A stretch of DNA of 64,000 nt from Ilyonectria destructans (lineage: Eukaryota; Ascomycota; Sordariomycetes; Hypocreales; Nectriaceae): assembly GCA_020740775.1 (NCBI GenBank), contig JAHEWK010000001.1:5890001-5954000 (forward strand), in the 5' to 3' direction. The position numbers and the translations under genes were made by a program. The notes under the pieces are model-generated. The model was not told where the DNA came from and did no database searches. It saw nothing but the letters and a program-made list of their open reading frames with translations. Every line of letters begins with the position of its first letter. The stretch's first letter is position 1. Of this stretch, positions 1-11,948 are shown piece after piece.

Positions 1-1441
1 CTTCAGCCTCTTTTCAACCTGGGGTCTTGCCTAGTAACGTTATTACTTCATAGTTTTGCCCTTAGAAGGGAATTAATAACTACGCTTCCAGAGGGGTTAT
101 ATGCAAAGGGTAAATCCAACGAGAAAGCCAGAACTGATCAATAACCTTGTGACGGTCTATAAGTCCATCCATAGTGCCCAGCTTGTTGAAGAACCTGACG
201 CATAACATCCCGAGCTATCCGGGTTTGGAGAACTGCGGCAGTGCCACTTAGTTTGTCTACTAAGAGAGCGTTCGTGATTTTATCTCAAAGTGCATGGGAG
301 CGCTGACAACTGGGTCTCCCCGAGGGCCTGGCTGTACAACCCCCTTTTATGGGCCCTCGAAGCGACAGCTTAGCCTTACATGCATCATGTACGATATAGG
401 ATTGGAAAACTTTAGGCTGCGCCGCTGCGAAGGTGTTGGTTGGCATACATACTTGGTAAAAGGGTGTAATTCTCGGAGCCTCCTATAGTACATTCCAGGT
501 CTTGTTAGTTCCCTTTTCTCAATTTCTCACCAACTCTAAAGAATAACGGCTGAAATTCCTTGTGTAGCACAAGGTTGGTCTGTATAGAGTTAAAAATATG
601 TTCATACTACGAGCATGTGAAGCTCTTTTCCGGAGCTAGCGATCGGGGGGTCTTGTCGGTAGGCTCGAAGTTGATTGTCAAGGAGCGAGTACCACTCCTT
701 CAAACTTTGAGGCGGAAAACATCCGGTTTGTAAAAGAAAACACGGCCATTTGAGTCCCGAATGTTTTACATGAATGGAGTGAAAAGGATCAATATTCCAT
801 GGTAGAGAACAGAAACCTCACTGCCATCATCGACTGGGTTGAGTACATTTAACATTTGCCTCGAACCTATCTCTGTAACCTGTCTGATCCTATCTCCAAC
901 CTTCTAGAGCACCATTCGCATGGATATACGTTTATTTTGCCTTAGATGTGCAGGCATCAAAGACACGAGAGCATTGTAGCTATTGGCAGCTAATGCCACA
1001 GAGGATTAGCTGCCTCGGCCAGCAGCTCTGTTTATAAGCACCTGAGGTGTGTATGAATGATTGGGCATTGAAGTAGAATGTAGGGGGACGACGACCCCAA
1101 TCAAAGTACCAGGTAGTGACTTCCCCGCCTTATCACAGCGAACCGTAGGTTAGGTAAGGTACCTTAGTAGTCATCATTCGTCCCGAGGCCTGGGGTAAGA
1201 GTCATCCTGTCTGATGTCCTCCGTTTGACCTCGATCACCACCATCGCGCTCAAACAGCCACGGCCTCAATACCATCCTCCACCTCCGCAAAGCGCTTTGC
1301 AACCAAGAGAATCCCAGAATCCGACCAGCAGATCGTGTAATCATCTTGGCTACCTTTGCACTCCCCGTTTACTTCTGCCTAACTGAGACTTTCCACTCTA
1401 CTCCGTGTCTCCGTCATCGGGAGAGGCTTGCGACACAGGCT
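1..1441. other. Non-coding upstream region of RPC1
   Basis: I see no gene here. Open frames are short and show no recognisable protein. The last 250 bases are pyrimidine-rich and lead into the RPC1 start codon, as is usual for fungal 5' leaders. A small perfect hairpin (7-bp stem, 3-base loop) lies at 558-574, with no evident role. Confidence 0.6.
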
Positions 1442-4400
1442 ATGGCCTATTCAACAGAGAGCTCCATCAAGCAGCAACTTGTCGACAAGCTACCCAAGTG
1501 CTTGGCCGGCATCAAGTTTGGCATTCAGTAAGAATCCAGTTCCCCGCCCGAATTACATCGACCCGCCTGCTACAATGCTGACCACGGACAATTGCGACAA
1601 ACAGGTCCAACCAAGATATCGCAAGCCAAGCAGTCGTCGAGGTTTCCAACCACCTGCTCTACGACCTCAACGATAACCGTGCCCCCCATTGCAACGGCCC
1701 CCTCGACCCTAAACTAGTGAGTTATCCCGTGATCCGACTCCCTCCTCTACTACTTTAGGAAACTAACGAGACTCGCTCATCGCCAGGGCACTTCAAACAA
1801 GTTGGAAAAATGTTCCACCTGCCACGAATTGCTCCAGAATTGCAACGGCCATTTCGGATGTATAAAACTTCCGCTTCCAGTATTTCATGTTGGCTATTTT
1901 CGTCTCATAAGGTCGATTCTCGAAGAAATTTGCAAGGTATGTACTGTGGCTTATTTCCCCTTTCTCCTTTCCTCTTTCCCCTAGATCGGAAATTATTGTT
2001 AACGGACTCTAGGATTGTGGTCGCGTGGTCCTCGAGGAGCATGACCGAAGAGCTTTTCTCAAGGACCTACGACGCCCAGACCTCGACAGTTTCCGTCGAT
2101 CCCAGATACGCAAGAGGATCAACAGACAGTGTCGTAAGATCAACGCATGTCCTTACTGCAACTCCATCAACGGCCAAATACGCAAGATCAGTCCCATCAA
2201 ACTGGTTCATGACAAATTCTCTTCTTACAACAAATCCAACTCTGCAACAAAGGTGCCGCCCGAGAGCAAGATCAAGTTCGATGCATCTTTTGCCGAAGTC
2301 CAACGAGAGAATCCCGATGTTAAGATGCACTTATCCAAGGCCATGGAAGACCTCAATCCTTTACGAGTCCTCAATCTTTTCCAAACTATCAGTGCGACCG
2401 ACTGTGAGCTTCTCGGCTTTGACCCTGCTGAGGGTCGGCCTGAGATGTTCATCTGGCAATTCCTCCCAGCCCCTCCGGTGTGTATCAGGCCATCTATTGC
2501 ACGAGAAAGGGCTAGCAATGAGGATGATCTGACAACAAAACTTGCGGACATCGTGTGGGTTAGTGGTATGATTCGATCAGGGCTACAAAAGGGAGCTACC
2601 ATCCGAACGATTATGGAACAATGGGAATATCTCCAGACTCAAATCGCCATGTACGTCAATAGCGACATTTCCGGTCTACCACAAGGTAGCTCTGGAAAGA
2701 ACACAGTGAGGGGTTTCTGCCAGCGCCTCAAGGGCAAACAAGGGCGCTTCCGCGGTAACCTCTCTGGCAAGCGAGTCGATTTCTCCGGTCGCACTGTTAT
2801 CTCACCAGACCCCAACTTGGGAATTGACCAAGTGGCTATTCCTCAGCTAGTCGCCAAAACCCTGACTTACCCAGAGAGAGTCCAACGACATAACATCAAC
2901 AAACTTCGGAAGCGTGTTGAGAACGGCCCTGATATCTGGCCCGGGGCCCAACATGTCATCAAAAAGGATGACCACGGAGGATACAAAGTGTCCCTGAAGT
3001 TTGCCGACAGAAAATCAACAGTACGCGAACTTTCCATTGGAGATATCGTGGAGCGTCATATCGAAGACGATGACATTGTCCTACTTAACCGCCAGCCATC
3101 GCTCCACAAGCTAAGTATTATGGGCCACCTTGCAAAGATTCGTCCTTGGAAGACGTTTCGTCTCAACGAGTGCGTGTGTGGCCCGTACAATGCTGACTTT
3201 GACGGGGATGAGATGAACTTGCATGTTCCTCAGACTGAAGAGGCTCGCGCTGAAGCTATCACTCTGATGGGGGTTAAGCATAACCTAGTATCGCCGAGAA
3301 ATGGAGATCCCATTATTGCAGCCACTCAAGACTTCATCACATCTGCGTTCCTACTTAGCAGCAAGGACAACTTCTTCGATCGCAAGACATTCGCTTACCT
3401 ATGTATGCACATGCTTGACAGTCAGACTCTACTCGACCTTCCACCACCGACAATCGTTGCACCAGTTGCATTATGGACAGGCAAACAAATATTCAACGTC
3501 CTAATGAGGCCCAACAAGCAATCACCAGTGAAGGTCAACCTCGATGCCAAATGCAAAAGTTTCAAGTCACACCGGCCACCACGATCATCCCAGTCCGGCC
3601 AATGTCCTGATATGGATCCTAATGATGGCTGGCTTGTGATTCGGAATTCGGAGGTGATGTGCGGTCAAATGGATAAGTATACGGTCGGATCGGGAAAGAA
3701 AGACTCTGTCTTCTACGTTATTCTACGTGACTTTGGTCCAGACCAGGCTGTCCTTGCTATGAATCGTCTGGCGAGGCTATGTTCCCGGCAACTTACTAAC
3801 CGGGGGTTCTCTATTGGCGTTGGCGATGTCTGCCCGACAGGGAGTCTGAAGGCAGAGGCTGAGAACCTCGTCTCCGTCGCATATCAACGTTGCGATGATC
3901 TCATTGAGAGGTTCAAACGAGGGAAGCTAGCGAAAGCCTCCGGCTGCAATTTAGAACAGACCTTGGAGAATTCTATCTCAGGCATCCTCAGCAAGGTTCG
4001 TCAACAAGCCGGCGAGTTCTGCATCAACACACTCAGTCGAAACAATTCGCCACTTATTATGGCCAAGTCAGGCTCGAAAGGGTCGAATATCAACGTCGCC
4101 CAGATGATTGCGTTAGTTGGCCAACAAATCATTGGTGGTCAACGGGTGCCTGACGGCTTTCAGGATCGGAGCCTACCACATTTCCATAAGAATTCTCGGC
4201 AACCTCTTTCTAAAGGCTTTGTGAAGAATAGCTTCTACTCTGGACTCCTCCCTACTGAGTTTCTCTTCCATGCTATCTCTGGCCGAGAAGGCTTAGTCGA
4301 CACAGCAGTAAAAACTGCAGAGACTGGTTATATTTCACGGAGACTAATCAAGTCTTTAGAGGATGTCTCGGTTCAATATGACGATACAGTTCAGGTGTCT

Positions 4401-6017
4401 GACGGCACTGTTGTGCAGTTTCAATTTGGAGCTGATAGAATTGACCCGGTAGATATGGAAGGGGTAACAGGACCGGTTCATCTCCAAAGAACCTGGAATC
4501 ATGCTGAAACTCTCACATGGGACAACAATGAACCCGCGTTGTGTCCAAGCGAGATTAGGTCACTTTGTAGCTCTATGCTTGAGAGTGAGCGAAAGCGATT
4601 TTCGCGCAGAGGGCTGCTGCATAACGAAGAGCTGGACTACGAGGACGACAGCGACTATGCTGTTGATGAGCATGAGAGTGGGCGAAGATTCCTGAGAGAG
4701 ATTGAGAACCATGTCGATAAGTTGGCCTCAAGACTATCGGATGTACGGGAGCTGGCTGGATTTCGTGGTGCAGAAATGACCAGGCCAACGGCACAGGATC
4801 ATGTCGACAGAACGGCCAAGGTGTCTAAAACGGCACTGAGACTTTTTGTTCAGCTATCCCTCGAAAAACACAAGAGAGCTCAAGTAGAGCCGGGTCATGC
4901 GGTTGGTGCGATCGGAGCCCAGTCTATCGGCGAACCAGGCACACAGATGACACTGCAAACCTTCCACTTTGCTGGTGTCGCTGGCATGAGTATCAAACAG
5001 GGCGTTCCTCGGATCAGAGAGATTATCAATGCGTCTCAAGTCATCAGCACGCCGGTAATTACCTGTCCATTGCTAAATAACCAGCAAATTGAGGTAGCAA
5101 AGGTCGTCAAAGCTCGCATTGAGACAACGCGTTTATCTGACGTCCTCTGTTCTATCGAGGACGAATGGCGTGCCGAAGAGGGCAATGTGATCATACGAAT
5201 TGACACAGATGCGCTTGCAAATTTACACTTGGACATCGATATTCATGGCATCGCTCAGACTATTTGCAGGCAACGGAAACTCAACATACATCCGAGTGAG
5301 ATGACGGTCACTGGCGCAAATATAGTCATCGGTATCAAAGACACCAGCAACATGCCTGCAAGGGGTGCCATCAGGAGCGAATTCATGCTCGAAGAAGCAG
5401 GTGATCTGCTGCCAAGAGCCAACTTCCTTCGTCAAAAGCTTCCATCCATACCGATCTCTGGCTATCCGGAAGCCACGCGAGCTCTCATTGAGACATCTCA
5501 AGATGGTACTCATAGAATCTTAGTTGAGGGCTATGGTCTCCAGGCATGCATGTCAACGGAAGGGGTTATTGGCATCAAAGTTCGTACCAATGACGTGAGA
5601 GAATGTTTCCAGGTGCTCGGTATTGAGGCAACGAGAACCACAATTGCGGATGAGATCAACCAAGTCATGGGGTACATGGGTATTGACACCCGGCACATAC
5701 AGCTTTTAGCAGATGTCATGACCTACAAAGGGGAGGTTATTGGCATAACACGGTTCGGTCTAGCAAAAATGAGGGATAGCGTGTTGCATCTAGCTTCGTT
5801 TGAGAAGACGCCAGATCACTTATTCGCAGCTGCCGCAGGGATGAAAACGGATCGGATCGAGGGAGTCAGTGAGGGTATTATCATGGGTCGACCCATGAGT
5901 CTTGGAACTGGTGCATGTCGCATTGTGCGACGTCTTGGCATTCGACCAGGCGACTTGTGTCAGAAGTCGACGTTGTTTGAAGATGCGTGGAGAGCAGAAT
6001 CAGTATTGAAGAAATAA
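1442..6017 (+). CDS. RPC1: DNA-directed RNA polymerase III largest subunit
   Basis: Catalytic subunit of RNA polymerase III (yeast RPC160/RPO31 family), which makes tRNA, 5S rRNA and other small RNAs in the nucleus. Four exons: 1442-1527, 1605-1716, 1787-1936 and 2013-6017, giving about 1450 residues, the usual length. The introns are 77, 70 and 76 bases with GT-AG ends, and every join keeps frame. The N-terminal zinc-binding clamp is visible (C75, C78, C85, H88, then C115 and C118 across the last splice). The active-site loop NADFDGDEMNLH places the metal-binding aspartates at residues 511, 513 and 515. Further on are the bridge-helix/trigger-loop region (QTFHFAGVAGMSIKQGVPR) and the C-terminal jaw and clamp. 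The start was chosen because it opens the only exon that joins in frame to the conserved clamp. Nothing appears damaged. Confidence 0.96.
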
Positions 6018-7156
6018 TTCCAAATACTGATAGAGTGAGTTGTGCGTTTCATTTTCAAGCGATGGAGGCAGATAGTTTGTCTTAATAGAAATAGAGGGTG
6101 CGAGTGTCCTTAATTCACCGGTACTGTGTCCATATAGTTTAGCACACTGAAGAGGATGTTAGAATGATCAGAGATATTCCTGGTTTATACTTGATATCGC
6201 AGTATTATAATCTTTAGCAATCGTAGCGTACCTACGAAGGACAAGGAGCTAGGCAATGAGTCAACACAGAATGCTTGTGCACAAGATAAGTTGGTCTCAT
6301 TTGATTCTTAGGTAGCTCAAGCCCATATTCAGAGTGAAGGATGTGGTACTTTATGATTTCTACTAACCAACTATCGTTCAACAAGTTTCAAGAGAAAGTT
6401 ACGGTGTGATAGTAGTAAGAATTCCAGTTCCGAACATATTTGCTTTCAATAGCACGAGACGAGTATTAATGCTTTGATAAAATCCAAAACCATCCCACTA
6501 AAACGTTAGGCGGTAAATGGTTTAACCAATGGCCGGAGGCAAACTTTGTCGTTGAAGGCGAGGGTTACAAGGATGGAACAAATTTCTTAGAGAAGGATGA
6601 GGCTGAGTACATCACACGTACATTTTCTTAATAAGTCTAGGCTTCCACTTTAAACTTAAGTCTTAGTGTCTACCTTACCTAAGTATTCGGATCCTTGTCG
6701 AAGCTCCACTTGTGCCAGAGATTTATGGAGAGAGATTACGTGGTCATCAATAGGGAATAGGCGCAATTGTGTGTTGCTCCGTATATAATACGTATCATGT
6801 CTGGAGCTCAGCTGTATCAGACGGAGCCCGGGACTACGCCACCCAAGTAGCCCACCATGCAGACATCTCACGAACCCAGGGTTACCGGTCCCCAGACCGG
6901 CGTGTTCTTCTTTTAATCGCCTCCGACGCCTTCCAAGAAGCCCTTCAACTATTTTCAGTGGCATTGCACAAAGTGTTGCATATCTCAGCTTGCATCTTGC
7001 TCACCATCTTGCTCCTATTTCTGCAGTTTGGGATGCTGGTTCTCCCCTACTATACTCCCGAGATATCCTAGATCGGATCCAATGTGCCTGGTCTTATTGG
7101 TCATTTTATTCTTTCGATGACCTTGTGGTACATTATAAGGTCCTTAATTGGACATC
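6018..7156. other. A+T-richer spacer between RPC1 and the HET relic
   Basis: This holds the RPC1 3' flank and then A+T-richer sequence without a convincing gene. A TATA-like stretch (GTATATAATA) sits at 6781-6790, about 370 bases before the HET reading frame, and could be a leftover promoter element. Confidence 0.5.
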
Positions 7157-9292
7157 ATGCATTCCTTTGCAGTGAAAATATGGGGTCGCGCATACACCAA
7201 GAAGTTACCCAAATGGATAGACTCGCCAGCTATTCAGAATCTCAAATATTTGTTGACCCTGGTCACATTTTCCACCCTTCTGGTCTACTATGAATCTCTC
7301 CGGCAGCTCTCTATGGTGCCAGAGGTGCGACAAAGTCGATCCTCCGAGACGGTATGTCGGATTTGCAATAATCTCGACACAGAGTTCTCAACATCCTCCA
7401 TTATCAAATTGAAGTACTCTGAACTTCAAAGGAGCGACGGAAACTGCATCATATGCAACATCTTACTTGCCACGATCCATCGCTTTACACACCAGCAAAT
7501 TTTTCAAGTCCGTTCTTCTCTGAATAGAAAGACTGCCGCCCGGGGGATGAGATCTTCTTAACTTGGGACACTCACCGCAACAGACTTTCCATGCAGAAAG
7601 ATGGCGAGGGGGACAGGTGGGAATCTCCCGAAATATTCTTCTTTGGTCTTGACAGAGAGTTCGAAATCCTACTTCTCTCCTCGCCAAAGGCAAGTCATGC
7701 CGACCCGAGCTCCGAAGCAAGTCTGCATCAAGTCAAGTCATGGATCGCAACGTGCACAGCAGAGCATGGGGATTGCGGCAACGATGAACCCAAACCCCTG
7801 CCAGATCGTGTATTGGATTTAGGTGACTCGCCAGAGTCCACAATCAGACTGCTTGAGACACGGAACCAGCCGAGATATTACGCGTGCCTGAGCCATCGGT
7901 GGGGCTCAGCCCAACCTTTACGAACACTTTCTCGGAACAAAGAGACCTTCCAGCAAGGCATCCCGATGATTATGCTACCTAAGACCTTCTAGGATGCCGT
8001 GTCTACCTGTCAAAAGCTCTCTATCCGCTACCTTTGGATAGATTCGCTTTGTATAGTCCAAGACTCTGATGAGGAGTGGCGACGTCAATCATCAAAAATG
8101 GCGGCGATTTTTGAAAACGCCTGTCTGACCATTGCCGCTACCAAGGCTGCTGGGCACAACGAAGGCCTCTATTCTATGGAAGAAGGGCCCCTTAACTTTT
8201 CGGAATTCACCCCTTCATCGGGAATACGCGACGAAATCATCGACATGGGACAAGAACCCCCAACTATTACCAAAGACCTGACAGGCGCTGAAGATCATAC
8301 AAATTGGCCACTTCTTACTCGAGCCTGGGTCTTTCAAGAACGCCTACTATGTCCTCGGATACTTCATTTTATGAATAACTGGCTGATTTGGGAATGTCGG
8401 GCTGGAATTCTGTGCGACTGCCTGTTCCCAGAGAAGGAGACTGATGAAACAAAGTTCAGAAGGGCCATCAGCAGCCAATCTATGAAGATGGTTGACTTGG
8501 CACCAACGCAGCTTCGAAGTATCTGGTATGCTACCGTTATGAGATATTCGCAGGTAATGGGGAATCTCACCTACGAAAGTGATATCTTTCCAGCCCTATC
8601 CGGTCTTGCTAACCGAATCTCTGCTCTTCTTGAGGATGATTATATGGCTGGATTGTGGCGCAGCAATTTGGTGGAGGGTTTGTTATGGACACATGAAGGA
8701 AAACGCAGGCCGTCAAAAGCCCAACCAAAGCTATGGCGTGCCAAGCTGGTCTTGGGCCTCCATGACAGATGGGGTCTTGTATAGACACAGAACCAGTCCA
8801 GATGACCTACAACTCGATGAGATATATGCAACGGTAACAGATGTGGTGTGTGTGCCTACAGGTTTGCAAAAGACTGGAACCATATCGTCTGCGACGCTGA
8901 TTCTCCCTGGTTGGACATCATGCGCCACCATTCGAAAACTACATGAACAGCTAGTACGTCAAGACTATACTCGAAAATCATCCGATGCCTCTTCCGACTA
9001 TGGTTCCCGCAGCCTTGATTTTCATCATGGCAGTGGCCACGGGATCTTCTTCCCTGACGTTCTGGAAGACATCAATGGTGGAGAAACAGTGGTCTGCTTG
9101 AAACTAGCAAGGATTGGAGAGACGAACTGGTCCTTGGTCCTTGGGAGAGAATTGTCTAGTTCTGGCAACTTTAGGAGACTGGGACTTTATTCAAGCTCAA
9201 TCCCGAAGTGGCTTTGGTCGTCACCTGCAAGTTGGCGCCGTCGTGCGGAGGAAAGATACCACGAAGAGAGGCGTACGCTGAAAATCGTGTGA
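7157..9292 (+). pseudogene. HET-domain (heterokaryon incompatibility) gene, disrupted
   Basis: HET proteins trigger cell death when genetically unlike hyphae fuse. Here the protein is spread over three frames. The first piece (7157 to about 7530) has a possible membrane segment and a cysteine-rich N-terminus (VCRICNNLD, GNCIICNILL). A one-base shift near 7530 leads into a second piece carrying the first HET motif, YACLSHRWGS, ending LPKTF. There an in-frame TAG at 7990-7992 replaces the Gln expected before DAV. The same frame continues after it with RYLWIDSLCIVQDSDEEW and MAAIFENACLTIAATKA, the core HET signature. Near 8726-8730 one extra base shifts frame again, after which SYGVPSWSWASM, the usual end-of-domain motif, appears. 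No GT-AG intron neatly removes these lesions. I call it a recent pseudogene. Sequencing error could explain the shifts but less easily the TAG. Confidence 0.85.
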
Positions 9293-11948
9293 AGCGAGAT
9301 GATTGTTATTTCTAAAATATATCAATTTGAAAGTTCGACGCTGCTCTTTTGTCTTAACACGCCTGATACCATTTTGAGGTGATAATTCTGGTGGTGGACG
9401 TTGATAGAACACGAGGGGGCGGCAGAGTGTCGACGAATCAGACGCTGGACGCAGAGGTTCCTCTAGAGTGCGTCTGAGTTGCTGCAAAGGCACTCCAGCT
9501 TGATCAAATTAGTTCTTGGCGTTTCCAAGGCATGCATGTGTGCACCAGCGTTGCACGTGAGTATCGTCCGTCACTACTTCGACTTGAGAAGCACCTGGTG
9601 TGACACAGACTGGTGTTCGAGGTCTTGGCAACAAGTGACACAATGCTATGGTGCGGGACTGTACGAAAGAGCCTGTCATATGAGCGAGTCGAGTTGTACT
9701 GCGTCACCAAGTTTCCGTGTCGAGGGTTTGTATGTGTTCTGGTGTTGGTGTCACGGCTGAGGATCAGAGATGTTGCTTGAGAAGCGCTGAGGACTCGATT
9801 CGGTGGTCGTAGGAAAGACCAAATCAGAAACCTCATGCTCGAGACGTCAATATTGGGTTTTTTTTAATATTCGCTTAGACAGCTTCTGAGTACTAAAGGT
9901 CTTGATCATGATCCATCCCACCATCTGTTAAACGGCCCGTCATGAAAACATGGAGTCAGCTCTCTGTGCTACAATAAAGCAATCCGCACAAGTGGCAAAG
10001 CACTGTGGGTCAATTGTGATGTTCATTGACGATCAAACAGGTTAGGGGCAAGATAGCACAATCACGATCACTACGACAGGCAGCAACAAGGCAAGTTTGT
10101 TTTGGTTCGCATGCTGTCAGGTTGTCACGAGGAATGACGAGATACTTGTTTACTCGCGGGGCGGGACGGACACTCCCGTCCGTCGCTAGGCTGTCACCTG
10201 GGGCGGCGGTGATAGGCCTCCATTCACTAGCACTGTAGGGGATTGGCGGTTGGCGAGCCGCTGAAGCCTGAGGGGGCGGGGGAGACTGCGCAACCAGTGA
10301 CGACAGCGGAGCATCAGCAACACCAGCGCCAGCGAGTTCATCAGATCCAGCGAATGCCAGCACCGGAGGCGTTGTTCCTTTTGCTTTTTTGACAGCCTCA
10401 GCACAGGGCACATTGGCACATGGCCACATGGACCAGATGTAACCTCGTCAGAGCCAGTCAGCCATTCAAACGAGTCGAGAGACAATGGCTGGGGGTCGGC
10501 GAGCGCGGAGAGGACCCGCGGACTGGTGATTTGCAGGCGAGCAAGAGTCCCAGCCTCCAAGGGTCCCCAGCACATCCCTGGAAATGGTCCAGTTCGCCAG
10601 TTCTCGGCCGTATGGTTGGGAACGGGAGGGAGGTTTGGGAGGTCAAAGGCTCAAAGGCCGGGCTGTGAGAGGCCGGAGAGCATGGGGCCGTGGACAAGGG
10701 CGACAAGGGCCCGGACGGAGCCCCACTGAACCTTCTAGAATGTCGTCCGGCTAAGCGCAACTCCTCGATATTACGAAGTTAGATTGCTGCGCCAGACAGG
10801 CCAGCCAGGTGCTTCCCGGATGTTGGCGGGCACTAAACTTAGAAGAGTCGACAGACCAGGCTACGTGCCGTGTTTCTGGGGAGGACAATGAATGGACAAA
10901 GGGATCTGGGAAGTAGATGACTGGACTGGTTGTAGTAGTAGTCGAGTAAGTTAACTAGTTACTAGATGTAGACTTGTACTCCTCCTCCTCCTCTGTAACT
11001 GCATCCTGTCCATCCAAGTCCTCCCTCTCGCAGATCAGACACCAACAAGGACACACACAGCGCTCCCACAACACCACCTAATTAACCACAAACCGCAACA
11101 ACACAACACTGCCTACCCACTGCCCCCTTCCTCTCAAACATGCTGCCGTCGGCCCAGTAAACAGCGCACCCCGTCCCCTGCTTCATTGGTTCCCATGGCC
11201 CTGCGCCTGGCCGTTGGGCGCTGTGGTGGGGGGGTTTGTTCCAGCTCGTCCGGGACGGGTACTGGATACCTGGGCGATGACCAATTCACTGCAGCTCGCG
11301 CATGTACCCATGACCGGCCGCAGCCGCCATTTACCATATTGTCAGCGCCCCCAGCAAGTCATAATCTCTTCACGCCCACTGTCGTAGCCCAGCCCAGTCC
11401 ATCAATCACAACTGGTACCCAGCAAGCCCAGGCTGCCAGGAGACCAGCAGACCAGGAGCAAGGAGCCAGGCTGGCCCAGCCCTTTTTTTTCTTTCCCTTT
11501 TTTCCCTTTTGCGAGAGAGCCTGTGCCAATTGCCCCGGGTGCTTGTGCTTGTGCTTGTGCCTATGCTTGCTTGTGCAAGACCCAGCTGATAAATCGTTCA
11601 CCCAGCCGTCATCAACGACTCCTTTGCCATCTTTTCCCATCCTCTCCTGCGTCTGCAAGTCAACCTTTCTCCCTCCCTTTCCCCTGGTCCATCACTGCCC
11701 ACCCACCCCTCAACCGCCCACCCCCGTTAAGAGCCTAACAGCCCGCACGACAGTGACTTGTCTCCCCCCCCCGGCGGCCACTACCACTCCAGCGGCCCCG
11801 AAAAAAAAAATCGGTTTTTTTTAACGCCCGTTTAGGGCATTGAGTCAGTCAGTATCCGGCATAAGCTTGTACGGGATTCCTTCGGCTTCCAGACTCCACG
11901 CCGCCTCGCACCTCTTTCGCCCTTCCGCGCGCTTCGACTTTGGCCCAA
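9293..11948. other. Intergenic region with pyrimidine-rich promoter of the co-chaperone gene
   Basis: I find no gene in these 2.6 kb. The open frames between 10.0 and 10.8 kb are G+C-driven and resemble nothing known. The last 500 bases look like a strong fungal promoter/leader: a C/T tract around 11481-11512, a short run of GCTTGT-like hexamers around 11541-11575, further C/T-rich sequence, and an A-run facing a T-run at 11801-11822. A small CTC repeat is at 10979-10993. Confidence 0.55.

Noticed and set aside
294..488. Short open frame near the left edge
   Set aside because: It has no domain or splice context and is within chance expectation.
557..575. Perfect short hairpin CCTTGTGTAGCACAAGG
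   Set aside because: It is too short and has no T-run or adjacent gene end, so it is likely chance.
10010..10760. Several overlapping open frames on both strands
   Set aside because: They are open in many frames at once because of high G+C; composition is Arg/Pro/Gly-rich and nothing is recognisable.
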